NCBI GenBank assembly: GCA_029721435.1
Contig: CM056574.1
Coordinates: 4,725,001 to 4,789,000, forward strand
Direction: 5' to 3'
DNA length: 64,000 nt
Source: Gymnothorax reevesii
Taxonomy: Eukaryota; Chordata; Actinopteri; Anguilliformes; Muraenidae
The position numbers and the translations under genes were made by a program. This document shows positions 21,182 through 30,704 of this stretch, piece by piece. The notes under the pieces were generated by a model. It had not been told where the DNA came from. It did not search any database and was given only the letters and a program-made list of their open reading frames with translations. How positions within the stretch are numbered: the first letter of the stretch is position 1; each line of letters opens with the position of its first letter.

Positions 21182-23510
21182 GTGACGCAGCTGGAAGTTC
21201 CCCGTTCTCCGGCTCCACCTGTTTGGCTTTCGGGTGTGCACCCAGGGGCTCCCCACGCCCCTATCTCCCAGCTGCCTCGGACCGTGCCAGCGCAAGCCGG
21301 GAGAGATGGACATTTGACGTCGCGGGGTTTAGCGGTTGCCCCCCTCTCATGTCCACAAGCACGCAGATACACAAAAGTTCTCTCAAAGAGAATAAATTGT
21401 GTCCCGCTGTCGCAGCCAGGCCGAGTGCCGAGGGCGCAGCTGACAATAAAGAAAGCCAAATCTGTCAAAATAAGCACGCCACCCGGGGGCCTTGTCATTC
21501 CACCACAGGAGAGCGCCACCGCACTGCGGCTAGGCCCTCTTGTGGTGGGATGGTTGCAGGGCACGTCACCCGGGGGCTGTGTCATTCCGCCACAAGAGGG
21601 CGCCACCGCACTGCGGCTGGGCCCTCTTGTGGTGGAAGGGCTGCAGTACACATCACCTCTCGCCCTCAGATGGCGGAGATGGGTCGCACTGGCAGCCCCA
21701 CCCTGGGTGTTGAGGACGATTTCAAGGGGGTACAGGCTGCAATTCGCCGGCGTTATACACTCCCAGGCGCGGGGAGAGTCAGCTCATGTTTTGCAGGAGG
21801 AAATTTTCTCACTGTTAAACAAAGGAGCAATCTGTGTCGTCCCTCCCGCACAATGTCAGAGCGGTTTCTACTCCAGGTATTTCCTAGTCCCCAAACGGGG
21901 GGGGAACGGTATTCGCCCTATCCTGGATTTACGGGCTCTGAACAAATATCTCAGGAAGTACAAGTTCAGGATGCTCACACACGCATCCCTGTTGCGTCTT
22001 GTATGTCAGAACGATTGGTTCACTTCAATCGATCTGAAAGACGCGTACTTCCACATCCCAATCTATCCTCCCCACAGAAAGTATCTGAGGTTCGCTTTCC
22101 AGGGGATCTGCTACGAGTATCGCGTGCTCCCTTTCGGTCTGTCATTAAGCCCGAGGGTGTTCGTGCGGTGCACGGAGGCAGCAATAGCCCCGCTGAGACG
22201 GCGGGGCATCCGTCTGGCCACTTACCTGGACGATTGGCTGCTTTTGGCGCAATCAGAGCAGGAAGCCAGGGCGCACACGCGTATTCTCACACAGCACCTA
22301 GTCGATCTGGGTTTTGTGATAAACGCGGAGAAAAGCATGCTGTCCCCAGCGCAAGATGCTATCTTTCTGGGGTTATCCCTGAATTCGGTGTCTTTCACAG
22401 CTCGCCTCTCGGCGGAACGTGTGAGAGCTTTCAGGGCATGCCTCGCGCTTTTTTATCCAGGCAGGTTTGTTCCATTCAGATTGTGTCTTCGGTTACTCGG
22501 TCTGATGGCGTCTGCCATCCACGTGATCCGTCTCGGTCGCCTCCACATGAGAGAATTCCAGCTTTGGATGGCCTCATGCGGGCTAGATCCCGTGCGTCAC
22601 GGCACGCGGAGAGTCTTGGTCACACTGGAATGCGCCAGGGCGCTGCGTCACAGGCGGACCCCGTCCTTTCTGACCCAGGGGGTCCCAATGGGCTCGGTCC
22701 TGTCCAGGAAGGTGGTCACTACAGACGCCAGCCTGACGGGCTGGGGCGGAATTCACGGGGGCCGGTCTGTGAGGGGCCGCTGGAGTGTGGGCCTCCAGCA
22801 GTCTCACAAAAATTTTCTGGAACTTTCAGCAGTGTTCCTCTCCCTGAAACATTTCCTTCCATCTCTCATGGGTCATCATGTCCTGGTGAGGACGGACAAT
22901 ACGACGACGGTGGCGTACATCAACCATCGGGGGGGTTGCGCTCCCATCAGTTGCACATGCTGGCACGCAAACTGATCCTGTGGAGCTGCGGCCGTCTCCT
23001 CTCCTTGAGAGCGACGCACGTCCCGGGGGTCTTGAACACAGGCGCGGACCTGTTGTCCAGGGGTGCGCCGGTGTATGGGGAGTGGACTCTGCACCCGGAG
23101 ATTGTGAAACAGATATGGGCCCGGTTCGGTCGGGCCGCGGTAGATCTGTTCGCGGCGAGAGAAAACGCGCAGTGCGCGCTGTTTTACACTCTGCGCGGCA
23201 TGGATGCTCCCCTTGGCATAGACGCACTAGCGCACGTCTGGCCGCACGAGCTTCTTTACGCGTTCCCTCCCCTGGCCTTGATATCCCCCACTCTGTCCAG
23301 AGTGAGGGAACGTGGTCACGCACTGATATTGATTGCTCCGCATTGGCCGGCGATGCATTGGCTAGCGGAAATATATCGGTTACTGTGCGCTCAGCCTTGG
23401 CAGCTCCCGCTGCGCAGGGACCAGCTATCGCAAGGGGGGGGGCGATCCTCCACCCGCACCCGGAACGCCTGGCGTTGTGGGCGTGGCCCCTGAGTGGCTC
23501 AGTCCCTCGG
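21182..23510 (+). pseudogene. DIRS reverse transcriptase/RNase H with two frameshifts
   Basis: Frame one (21182-22975) carries the polymerase: FLVPKRGGNGIRPILDLRAL, DLKDAYFHIPI, LPFGLSLSPRVF and the catalytic YLDDWL. RNase H follows with TTDASLTGWGG, LELSAVFLSLKHF and VRTDNTTTVAYI. At a run of seven G at about 22929-22935 the reading shifts to the frame with LRSHQLHMLARKL and THVPGVLNTGADLLSRG, the end of RNase H. The region up to about 23430 continues as DLFAARENAQC. A second G run (about 23434-23441) shifts it again to GAILHPHPERLALWAWPLSG. The 5' part contains an 87-bp in-frame repeat. This copy cannot make a full protein without frameshifting. Confidence 0.88.
21481..21655. repeat. 87-bp tandem duplication with palindromes in the DIRS RT leader
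   Basis: ACCCGGGGGC starts two units at 21481 and 21568. Each unit contains CCACAAGAGGGCGCC or a variant, answered by GGCCCTCTTGTGG, so each can fold on itself. The period keeps the reading frame. Confidence 0.85.
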
Positions 23511-23519
23511 CTGTGGGAT

Positions 23520-24260
23520 TGTCACAGCGTGTGATTTCCACTATACAAAACGCTGAAGGGAGCGCGCAGGCTTCTCCCCGTGCCCAGACCACTGGTGCCA
23601 CCGTGGGATCTGGCTGTGGTTCTGGAGGGGCTTAAGGGCCCTCCTTTTGAGCCACTGGAAGGGGCAGACTTGAAGCACGTGTCTTTCAAGGCTGTGTTGT
23701 TGCTGGCTCTGGCTTCAGCTAAGCGAGTTAGTGACATCCATGCGCTTTCGGTGCATCCGTCATGCGCTCAGCTCTTCCCGGGAGATGTAAGGTTGATTTT
23801 GAGGCCCAACCCGACTTTTGTGCCTAAGGTGGTGGGCTCATGTTCTCCAATTGACCTTCTGGCCTTTGCTGCCTCAACAGAGGAGCAGCAGTCGCACGCG
23901 TTATGTCCAGTCCGTGCGGTGCGCATGTACATGGACAGGACTAGGGGATTCAGGAGGAGCGATCAGCTGTTCGTCTCCTGGGCTAATCCTCATAAAGAAA
24001 AACCTATCACTAAGCAGCGCCTATCCCATTGGGTGGTGGAGGCGATTGCTTTGGCCTATACGTGTCGGGGTTTGCAGCCGCCTGTGGGCCTGCGGGCGCA
24101 CTCGACTCGGGGCTTGGCCGCATCCTGGGCCTTATTCAGGGGAGTTTCTGTTCAGGACATCTGTGCAGCGGCGAGTTGGTCCTCGCCTCTCACTTTTGTC
24201 CGCTTTTATAAGCTGGACGTTTCCGCCCCGTGCGTGGCACGCGCGGTTCTGCTGTCCTGA
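23520..24260 (+). pseudogene. DIRS tyrosine recombinase lacking its N-terminal domain
   Basis: The C-terminal catalytic domain is present: ASAKRVSDIHAL with the first arginine, HSTRGLAASWAL with the HxxR pair, and FVRFYKLD with the tyrosine nucleophile near the end. Upstream, GLSQRVISTIQNA at about 23520-23555 is the start of the recombinase in another frame. It passes directly into RRLLPVPRPLVPPWDLA. The roughly 80-90-residue core-binding region normal between these is missing, along with a frame change. The visible frame from 23580 has 226 residues. It would have joined DIRS cDNA circles to target DNA but cannot do so in this form. Confidence 0.85.
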
Positions 24261-24337
24261 CTGGAACAGATTGCTTCTCTGTGGGTTGGTGGACGCTGGA
24301 TAAGCTTGTCTGGCAATACGGGAGCTACGATATCCCA

Positions 24338-24430
24338 TAGTGAGACATCGAGCGAAATATTATGAAAGAGAACTTTAGGTTATTTACATAACCCCGGTTC
24401 TCCGAGTAATATGAGTGAGATGTCTCACCA
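24338..24430. repeat. DIRS internal complementary region
   Basis: ATCCCATAGTGAGACATCG through GAAAGAGAACTT is complementary to the left terminus. AACTTTAGGTTATTTACAT through GAGTGAGATGTCTC is complementary to the right terminus. This order allows replication through a circle in DIRS elements. Confidence 0.88.
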
Positions 24431-24452
24431 GACAACCCTTCTTGCTGGGGCG

Positions 24453-24668
24453 AGTGAGAAGAGGTGCTTATCTTGAATGACGTGGTGCCGTCCGCATGAG
24501 CTATTTAAGGTGGGTGTACCACCTGGGCGGACGGACACGTTCACCAGCCAATCAGGATTGGCGAAATGAGATTAATGCTTCTGAGGCTGCAGCGAGGCGT
24601 GCATCCCATAGTGAGACATCTCACTCATATTACTCAGAGAACCGGGGTTATGTAAATAACCTAAAGTT
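24453..24668 (-). repeat. DIRS right inverted terminal repeat and right end
   Basis: 24453-24621 is the inverted copy of the left repeat. The terminal 24606-24668 (ending AACCTAAAGTT) is copied in reverse in the internal complementary region at 24380-24430. Confidence 0.9.
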
Positions 24669-24939
24669 TCACGTGCATTACGGTGGATTTCCCCACTTGT
24701 GACACTGAAATCGATTGACTCCCATGCTTGTCTTTCCTGAGGGCTTGAAAGCAATGGAATTGCATAAAGACGTTTCAAATGTTCTTATTTAATTTAAACG
24801 ATTCAAATGATCATGTCCACCTTTATGCAAGTGAAACTGAAACTTCAATGCACAAGGATTTTAAGTCTGCGTGAGAATCTCATAAGCGTTCATTGAACAA
24901 TTGCGGACTAAAAATTAACTAAAAATGCGCAAGAATTAG

Positions 24940-25111
24940 GCCGAGTGCGTGAGACTTGGCATCTCGGCATATGGCGATACTTTGATTTCCGGTACAGCGA
25001 CGTTGAACAAAATAAGATGTGTTGTGTAAAACTTGCAAAGTTAAAATCTCCACATCCCGCAGCAACACTACCAATCTGTATCAACACTTGGGACAGCAGA
25101 GAGAAGCATAA
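24940..25111 (+). pseudogene. BED zinc-finger fossil of the hAT element, copy A
   Basis: The plus strand reads CKTCKVKISTSRSNTTNLYQ then HLGQQREA and a stop. This matches the CxxC...NTTNLxxHL core of BED fingers at the start of ZBED-type hAT transposases. The final histidine is replaced and the upstream part (WRYFDF) is in another frame. Copy B has the same at about 61420-61560. Confidence 0.55.
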
Positions 25112-25904
25112 GGAATGCATGAGATGAAAGCAAAGCAAAGAGACAAAAAATATGAATATAAGATATAATATATGAGGGCCTGAAATATGCTAATGACCAA
25201 TGGTGCTACTGTTTTTGTACTTTGCTTTTTAAGGGTACTGCACAAACTTGTTGCTTTTTGTATTGAGTAGTACTTAATAAGTTTACAAAAATGCCTGCAG
25301 AGAGGCATCTAAGTTTACAATAGTGCCACTGCATTTGCTCTTTGGAGAAAATATCCTGATTTTCAAAAAAGGAAAAACCTCTTTTTTTGGAAAATGTTAT
25401 TTTTAAAACAGTGCTATAAACTTGTTTTATATTTTTATGCACCTTAATGTTTGCATTTTTTTAGTTGAGAAAAATGTCCTACAAAATCATTATTCTCTGC
25501 ACTCTTCTCGATAACAAAGCAAGTAGGCTCAAGATATCATTTATCGTAATCACAATCGCAAATTGCAGTATGGTCCACTATAAATGGCAACCGCACATTT
25601 TTACCAAATCATGCCGCACTAACTCCTACCCCTAGGCAGACGTGAGAATTGGGACGTTGAATGTACGTGACATCAGGCTACACCCGTACTGTGCACCAGA
25701 CTTTGCTTCTCCACGACGGCCGTTGATATTTTTCTGGCGACTGACCAACTAACGTCTCAGCGGTGCACGAGGCCCAGGAAACTCAAGGCGGCGCAGTTTG
25801 CATTCGGAAAAAAATAGGTCATCATGAAATTCAGGTTTGCAGAACCGACAGATAATTTCCGAAGTGGTACGCGCGCACCATTTTGCATTATTTACTGTAT
25901 AAGA

Positions 25905-26587
25905 CTGGCGTAGCCAGAACTGAAAATCGGGTGCGCCAGGAACATCCCTTTACAACTTCTATTAGTCCTGACTTGTTCGCAATCATCCTTCCTAATGAAC
26001 AATACATTCACACTGTCAGGTGTTGCTAGTTCTCCTCTTGAAGGCAAGATGACAATCAATCATTTGGACGCGGCTGAACAATTATTATTCCAGACTTGTT
26101 CTCAATCATTTTCCTCAATTAAACCATTTTACAATTATAACACACTACTGGCAATTATAGACACGCCGATTTTCTTAATGCGATCCAAGTGTGACAAAAT
26201 AATAGGCTAAACACAGTTCAGAAAAATAATTAACTCATAGCCACACGCTTTATGAAACTGCTCTGGATCTTCCGCGCTACATTTATTGGCTCATCAGGCG
26301 ATCAAACACGCTCTTCATGAACATTTACCTCGTTGAAATTAAATCAATGACAAAGATGAGAAACACCTATACGCAATTTTGAGCATAGCTGAAAGGCAGA
26401 AAAAAAAAAGAATGAATCATTTCCCTCTTTCACGAGGAGAACTGGCAACTCCTGATAGAGAGGAGTGTTTTCGGAGTGAATACATAGTTCATTAAGAAAG
26501 ATGATTGCGAACAAATCAGGACTAATAGAAGTTGTAAAGGGATGTTCCTGGTGCACCCGATTTTCAGTTCTTCTGGCTACGCCACTG
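25905..26587. mobile_element. Non-autonomous hAT with long inverted arms, copy A, 683 bp
   Basis: GTATAAGA at 25897-25904 and 26588-26595 is a perfect 8-bp target duplication. The ends are CTGGCGTAGCCAGAACTG and, inverted, CAGTGGCGTAGCCAGAA. The first and last roughly 115 bases are inverted copies of each other. There is no coding capacity. The element sits at the same site in block B. Confidence 0.85.
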
Positions 26588-26747
26588 GTATAAGATAGGG
26601 ACCCCGTCGACTGTCCTGCGGAGGTCAATGAGTAACGTTAGCGTTTCTCATGAGCGTTAGAAAAACTCAGGCTCGCCATCTAGCGGATATGTGAGAGCCT
26701 ACTCGAAGATGCAGCTCATTCAGTATCATATATTTACCAAAAAGGAG

Positions 26748-27607
26748 TGTTGAAGATTATATTTCAACATTATTCATTGTATTCACTAATACTGGTTATA
26801 TATATTTTTTATCATAATCCATTCATTGCTCATACTAATAATCAATAAACTAACAATTAGATTTAGAATTATATTTAGCCATCAATAATCATAATCAATA
26901 ACTATATTATGTAGGCAGCAGACAGACACACACACACACACACACACACAAATATACATACAAGCAGTTCACACACAGACAGACACACATATACAAGCAA
27001 TTCAGTTCACACATGCATGAGCAGCTCTCACATAAGCTGCGCACTTCTGTAGCTTTGATTAGTAAGCAGGCTTCTGTTTAGTTGATTCCAAAAACATAAT
27101 CAGAGGATGTATATGATTTTCAATATTTGTTCAGTAAAATTATTAGTTGCTACTGAAAACTTAATAAATTGAATTATTTATAATAATTTGATATGCATCG
27201 AATTCATCCACTGGTATCTTTTTCTTTTTATCATATTCATCTGGCTGTAATCTTTGTCTGTATATCTCTGTATATCTCCTGCTTGTGAGTTTCCACTGAG
27301 GTTCGGGGGGGGGGGGGGTTGGCTAGGTGTGGCTGCAAGTCTCCACTGTGATGCGCATGCGTCTTTACTTTGAATTCCTGAAGGATTAGCTAACATAGGT
27401 TCAGGTTGCCTGTCCAACTGTAGTGCGAGAATGAGAGGTATAAGCGCTGATGTAAGTGTCAGGAGTTCAGTTCTTCTTGCGCAGGAGGAACTCGGCTTTA
27501 CATTTATCAGCATGACACAATAAAGCCTGATTTTCTTTTTCAGAGTCTATCTCTCTCCAATTGCTTGAGAATGGGGGAACCTCAATATGTTGAAGTAAAC
27601 CACAAAA
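26748..27607 (+). repeat. 5' LTR
   Basis: 860 bp. A CA microsatellite lies at about 26931-26951 and a G run at about 27306-27319. It differs from the 3' LTR by many substitutions and indels, so the insertion is not recent. Confidence 0.82.
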
Positions 27608-27611
27608 TATT

Positions 27612-27634
27612 TGGCGAGCCAGCGGCAGGAGTCG
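27612..27634 (+). promoter_or_regulatory. Primer-binding site, tRNA-Arg-like
   Basis: TGGCGAGCCAGC followed by GGCAGGAGTCG resembles the complement of a tRNA-Arg 3' end (TGGCGAGCCAGCCAGGAGTC, from general knowledge), with two extra G and position four bases after the LTR. Confidence 0.6.
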
Positions 27635-28059
27635 ACAAAGGTTGGTTACACTCGTAAGAGTGGACAGTCTTCTGGTGCTCGGAGATGGTGCAGAGAGCAC
27701 AAACACACCCTAAGATGCCAGCAAACTAAAGATAAGGTGAGCAATTTAATAGATAAGTGAGGGTGTTGTTTTACGTTGTCTGGCCCTTATCTGCAGCACT
27801 GGAGACAAGTGACCTTTCGACTCAAAGAATCTAGACACTAAATTGGGGAAATTAAAAGGAGAGGGACAGAGTCTGCAGAATTGATATGCAACTATTAACC
27901 ACTAACAAGTGAATTCGCAAGTTACTGTGAGTGAGTGTGTTTGAAATCGGAGCGCGCTCTGTAACTAGTTTGGTGTATGACTGTGTTATATGTGAGGCCT
28001 GTGCTGGAGACCCTAAAGGGAGGGAATAAACCTGCAGGCTCTCCCCGCTTGAGGTTGGG

Positions 28060-28170
28060 ATATGGCCCGGACCTAGAAGAGGTACTGGGAACCGTTTTTA
28101 TGGTTCTAGGATCGATCCGTTTTTGTAGAGGTATTGGATCCATTTTGTAGAGAGGTATTGGATCCGTTTT
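28060..28170. repeat. Short tandem GGTATTGGATCC units
   Basis: GAGGTATTGGATCCRTTTTTG recurs at about 28129 and 28153, with a related GATCGATCCGTTTTTG just before. It lies in the leader of the LTR element. Confidence 0.6.
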
Positions 28171-28476
28171 TGCAATGTTGTCTGTCTTGTTTTTGCTTGA
28201 GTGTAAAGTAAGTAGGGCTGCAACGATTAGTCGACAACGTCGACTATAAAATTTTGTCGACGTGAAATTTCGTTGTCGACGCGTCGTATTATTTAAGCAG
28301 CCTAAAACTCATTTAACTCATGGCTTAGTACCTCTTCTTTTACTGTCTACGATCAGAACACATGCAAATTAAAGTGCAACGCACCGCAGGAATTGGTGGG
28401 GGCAGTAGCGTCCTTGAACCATTTTCGTCATAAGTCAATCAATCACTGAAGAAGTTTACTGTCTATGAGATTAACG

Positions 28477-30219
28477 ATGGCAGAGTCCCCGGCTCAGTGT
28501 GAGCGGAGTGTGATTAATGTGAGACCGCGACTATCTAAAGTCTGGGAGTTTTTTAAAGATAACAAAACCAATAAAGTCAAGTGCACTTTTTGCAACGCAG
28601 AGTTGGCCTACCACGGCAGTACAACCGCGATGCATGAGCATCTCAAGCGAAAACACCCAGGACTACTCGCGTCTAAAGTTCCAGATGGGTAAGTTAGCCG
28701 TTTTTGTTTACTTTTTGGAAAACGCGTCTTCCAGTCTAGAGTGACATTAATTATTTTTATGCATTTTCATGAAAGATAGTGTGTTGCATAAGAACAATGA
28801 GCGCGGTTCCATGCAGGGACTATTCCGGTTATAAACGGAATAGTGGCGATATTTGGTTTACGCGTGAGTCATGCAAACTCCTCATTCTGATTGACATCAA
28901 ACAATTTGACGCAAACCGGATATCGCCACTGTTTCGTTTATAACCGAAGTAGTCCCTGCATGTAACTGCGCTCACTGACTGAATTGTAACGTTAGTCTCT
29001 TTCCTTATGTTATTATTGTAAATTCAAACAGTCACCTCGCCTACTAATGTTACTTAACGTTAGCGTTAGCTCTGCATGATGTATGATAAGAGAGATAGGT
29101 AGGTAGATGGGCTATTGTAGATGAATTAGTATATACATAAATTACTAAATTATTAATAATTTTTCTGTTTTCATTTTACCACTTTAGAAGTTCAAAGCAA
29201 AGGCGTATGGATGACTTCGTCCTGCAGAGAGGGATTTGCACCCCTGAAATGGCCAGAATTCTCACCAACAGTGTTCTAAACATGCTGGTCTATGACATGA
29301 GGCCAATGTCAATGGTGGAAGGCAAGGGTTTCAAGGAAATGATTCACACATTCAATCCTGACTACGTGTTGCCTTCAAGAGCTCTAGAGTCATTTGAATG
29401 TGCCACAATGTTCTTGAGCGGGGAAAGCTACGTGACAATCTCTACCTTGCCTCCTCTGTACAGAGGGCTATTTAAGTCCACCAGCATTGCCTATGATGTA
29501 GTGCCAGTGCAGGCTTTTCAGACTACTGCCTCATTGGAGATGACCAAATACTGCTCTGATGTGGTCAGTGTCACAGATGAAAACCCAAGCAAACACATCA
29601 TTGCAGCTGCACTAGACCCAAGATTTCGGCGACTGAAATTCCTAACACCACAGGAGAAGTTCAGCGTGCAGAATAAACTACAAGCTTTAGCTCTACAGAT
29701 TGCCTTTGAGGAGAACCAGCCCAGCACAGGGGAGTCCACACCATCAGATGATCTGCATACAACATCCAGGACTGAGTCAACTCTCAATTCACTTCTTGGA
29801 TGTGATTCAGATAGTAATGATGAGACCGATCAGCAGGCATCACATGAGCAACGAGTCAGTAATGAAGTAAGTTTTTTTTTTTCTTTTTTTTTCCCTTATT
29901 TTATTGGTGAACCTAAAACACAACATTTCAGATTCATTAACCATGCTAATTTTCATCTTATGTCTTATGACAGGTGCTGATGTACTTTGCTGAGCCACCA
30001 ATCTTGAAGAAACAGTGTCCGCTGTCCTGGTGGAAGCTCAATGAGACGAAGTACCCCACACTGGCAATTTTAGCCAAGTCATTTCTATGCATTCCTGCCA
30101 CCTCCACACCATCGGAGCGCCTATTCTCTGTAGCTGGGAACATTGTCTCGAAGAAGAGAGCTAGTCTTGACCCAGAACACGTGGACATGCTTACATTCAT
30201 GCACTGCAATAAGCCCTAA
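28477..30219 (+). CDS. ZBED-type hAT transposase, internally deleted, 3 exons, 378 aa
   Basis: Exons are 28477-28688, 29188-29866 and 29974-30219. Both introns have GT...AG ends (GTAAGT donors, pyrimidine-rich acceptors) and the frame is open across both joins. Exon 1 encodes a BED zinc finger: VWEFFKDNKTNKVKCTFCNA then TTAMHEHLKRKHPG (CxxC...HxxxxH). Exon 3 is the C-terminal dimerisation region: CPLSWWKLNETKYPTLA, FLCIPATSTPSERLFS, NIVSKKRASL. Exon 2 has QRGICTPEMARIL and GKGFKEMIHTFNPDYVLPSR, then passes at about 29390 straight to FLSGESYVTISTLPPL. Roughly 200 residues of the usual catalytic core are missing there. Full proteins of this type have about 600-700 residues. An in-frame ATG also exists at 28465. 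Confidence 0.82.
28780..28990. repeat. Inverted repeat in the first hAT intron
   Basis: GCAGGGACTATTCCGGTTAT at about 28815 is answered by ATAACCGAAGTAGTCCCTGC near 28961, and GGCGATATTTGGTTT by AAACCGGATATCGCC. This makes a foldback of about 150 bases within the intron. Confidence 0.7.
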
Positions 30220-30704
30220 ATAAGTTTAATTCATTATTTCATTTCCAACTTTTTGTTTACATATAGCCTTATTTGACCACTTTAAGGCACTTTAAGACAC
30301 AACGTCACTTTAATTTATTCCTCAGTTTTCCAATTTTCTTAAAAATGTCCATGGCCAGTTTGTGGTTTCTCAAGTTACTGGATGTTACCTCAGTGTTTAC
30401 ATTGTGTCATGTTGCGAGGATGCTACCTTGTTTTACTTGAGAGGCTCTTGCACTTTATTTTCAGTTGTGAAATGATTTTTGAAGAGCCATATACATGAAT
30501 GTATTAAAATCAGCATAAGCTGTTAAGCTTTTAGTTTTATGGTGCTGTTGTCATTCTTTACATTTATTTACACAGAGACTTTGTTGACGGATACAGGTTG
30601 GAGCAAGTGAGGTCGGGGCAGAAATAATTGCTGACTAATCGTAAAATGAATCTATAGATTAGTCGACTACTAAAATAATCGTTAGTTGCAGCCCTAAAAG
30701 TAAG

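Larger units (their letters stand above)
19027..24668 (+). mobile_element. DIRS-type tyrosine-recombinase retrotransposon, 5.6 kb
   Basis: Gene order is gag, RT/RNase H, tyrosine recombinase. Inverted terminal repeats lie at about 19056-19224 and 24453-24621. Between the recombinase and the right repeat is an internal complementary region: 24338-24383 is the reverse complement of the left end, followed by the reverse complement of the right end. GTT occurs at both junctions. Block B has the empty site (61125-61140, AATCAGTTTCACG), showing insertion at GTT without a target duplication, as known for DIRS elements, which integrate as circles. Confidence 0.95.
14009..25621 (+). mobile_element. 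hAT (ZBED-type) element, copy A, heavily interrupted
   Basis: TAGTGCTGCATGATTAATC at 14009 and, at the far end, the inverted TAGTGCGGCATGATTTGG ending at 25621 are terminal inverted repeats. ACTCCTGC (14001-14008) and ACTCCTAC (25622-25629) are an 8-bp target duplication with one change, as expected for hAT. Without its insertions it corresponds to the 2.9-kb element at 59142-62030. The interior keeps only a decayed BED finger. It hosts Tc1 (14218), the LINE, the piggyBac-like element and DIRS. Confidence 0.75.
11733..26625 (+). repeat. Copy A of a large duplicated block, with nested insertions
   Basis: Sequence from GACCAAAAACATAATATCCC at 11733 to CCCCGTCGACTGTCCTG at about 26625 is collinear, in the same orientation, with 56372-63225. 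Copy A additionally carries Tc1 with its nested LINE and piggyBac-like element (14218-18573) and DIRS (19027-24668). Copy A lacks what copy B has at 57219-57737, 59351-60700 and 62298-62592. No inverted repeats are evident at the outer ends, so a segmental duplication is favoured over one giant transposon. Confidence 0.8.
28213..30696 (+). mobile_element. hAT element with spliced transposase gene, 2,484 bp
   Basis: Perfect 8-bp target duplication AAAGTAAG (28205-28212 and 30697-30704). Ends are TAGGGCTGCAACGATTAGTC and its inverted partner ending GTTGCAGCCCTA. It is inserted in the interior of the LTR element. It carries one three-exon gene encoding a shortened ZBED-like transposase. Confidence 0.92.

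Noticed and set aside
21010..21651. 213-codon minus-strand frame opposite DIRS
   Set aside because: It runs over the gag C-terminus and the 87-bp palindromic repeat; GC-rich coding DNA opposite a real gene commonly leaves such frames. No domain.
22826..23323. 165-codon minus-strand frame opposite DIRS RNase H
   Set aside because: Shadow of the coding strand, no domain.
11733..26625. One giant transposon spanning the duplicated block
   Set aside because: The outer ends show no inverted repeats and no target duplication that I can find; left open in the findings.
27612..27634. tRNA gene fragment
   Set aside because: Only the 3' complement of a tRNA is present and it directly follows an LTR, so it is a primer site.
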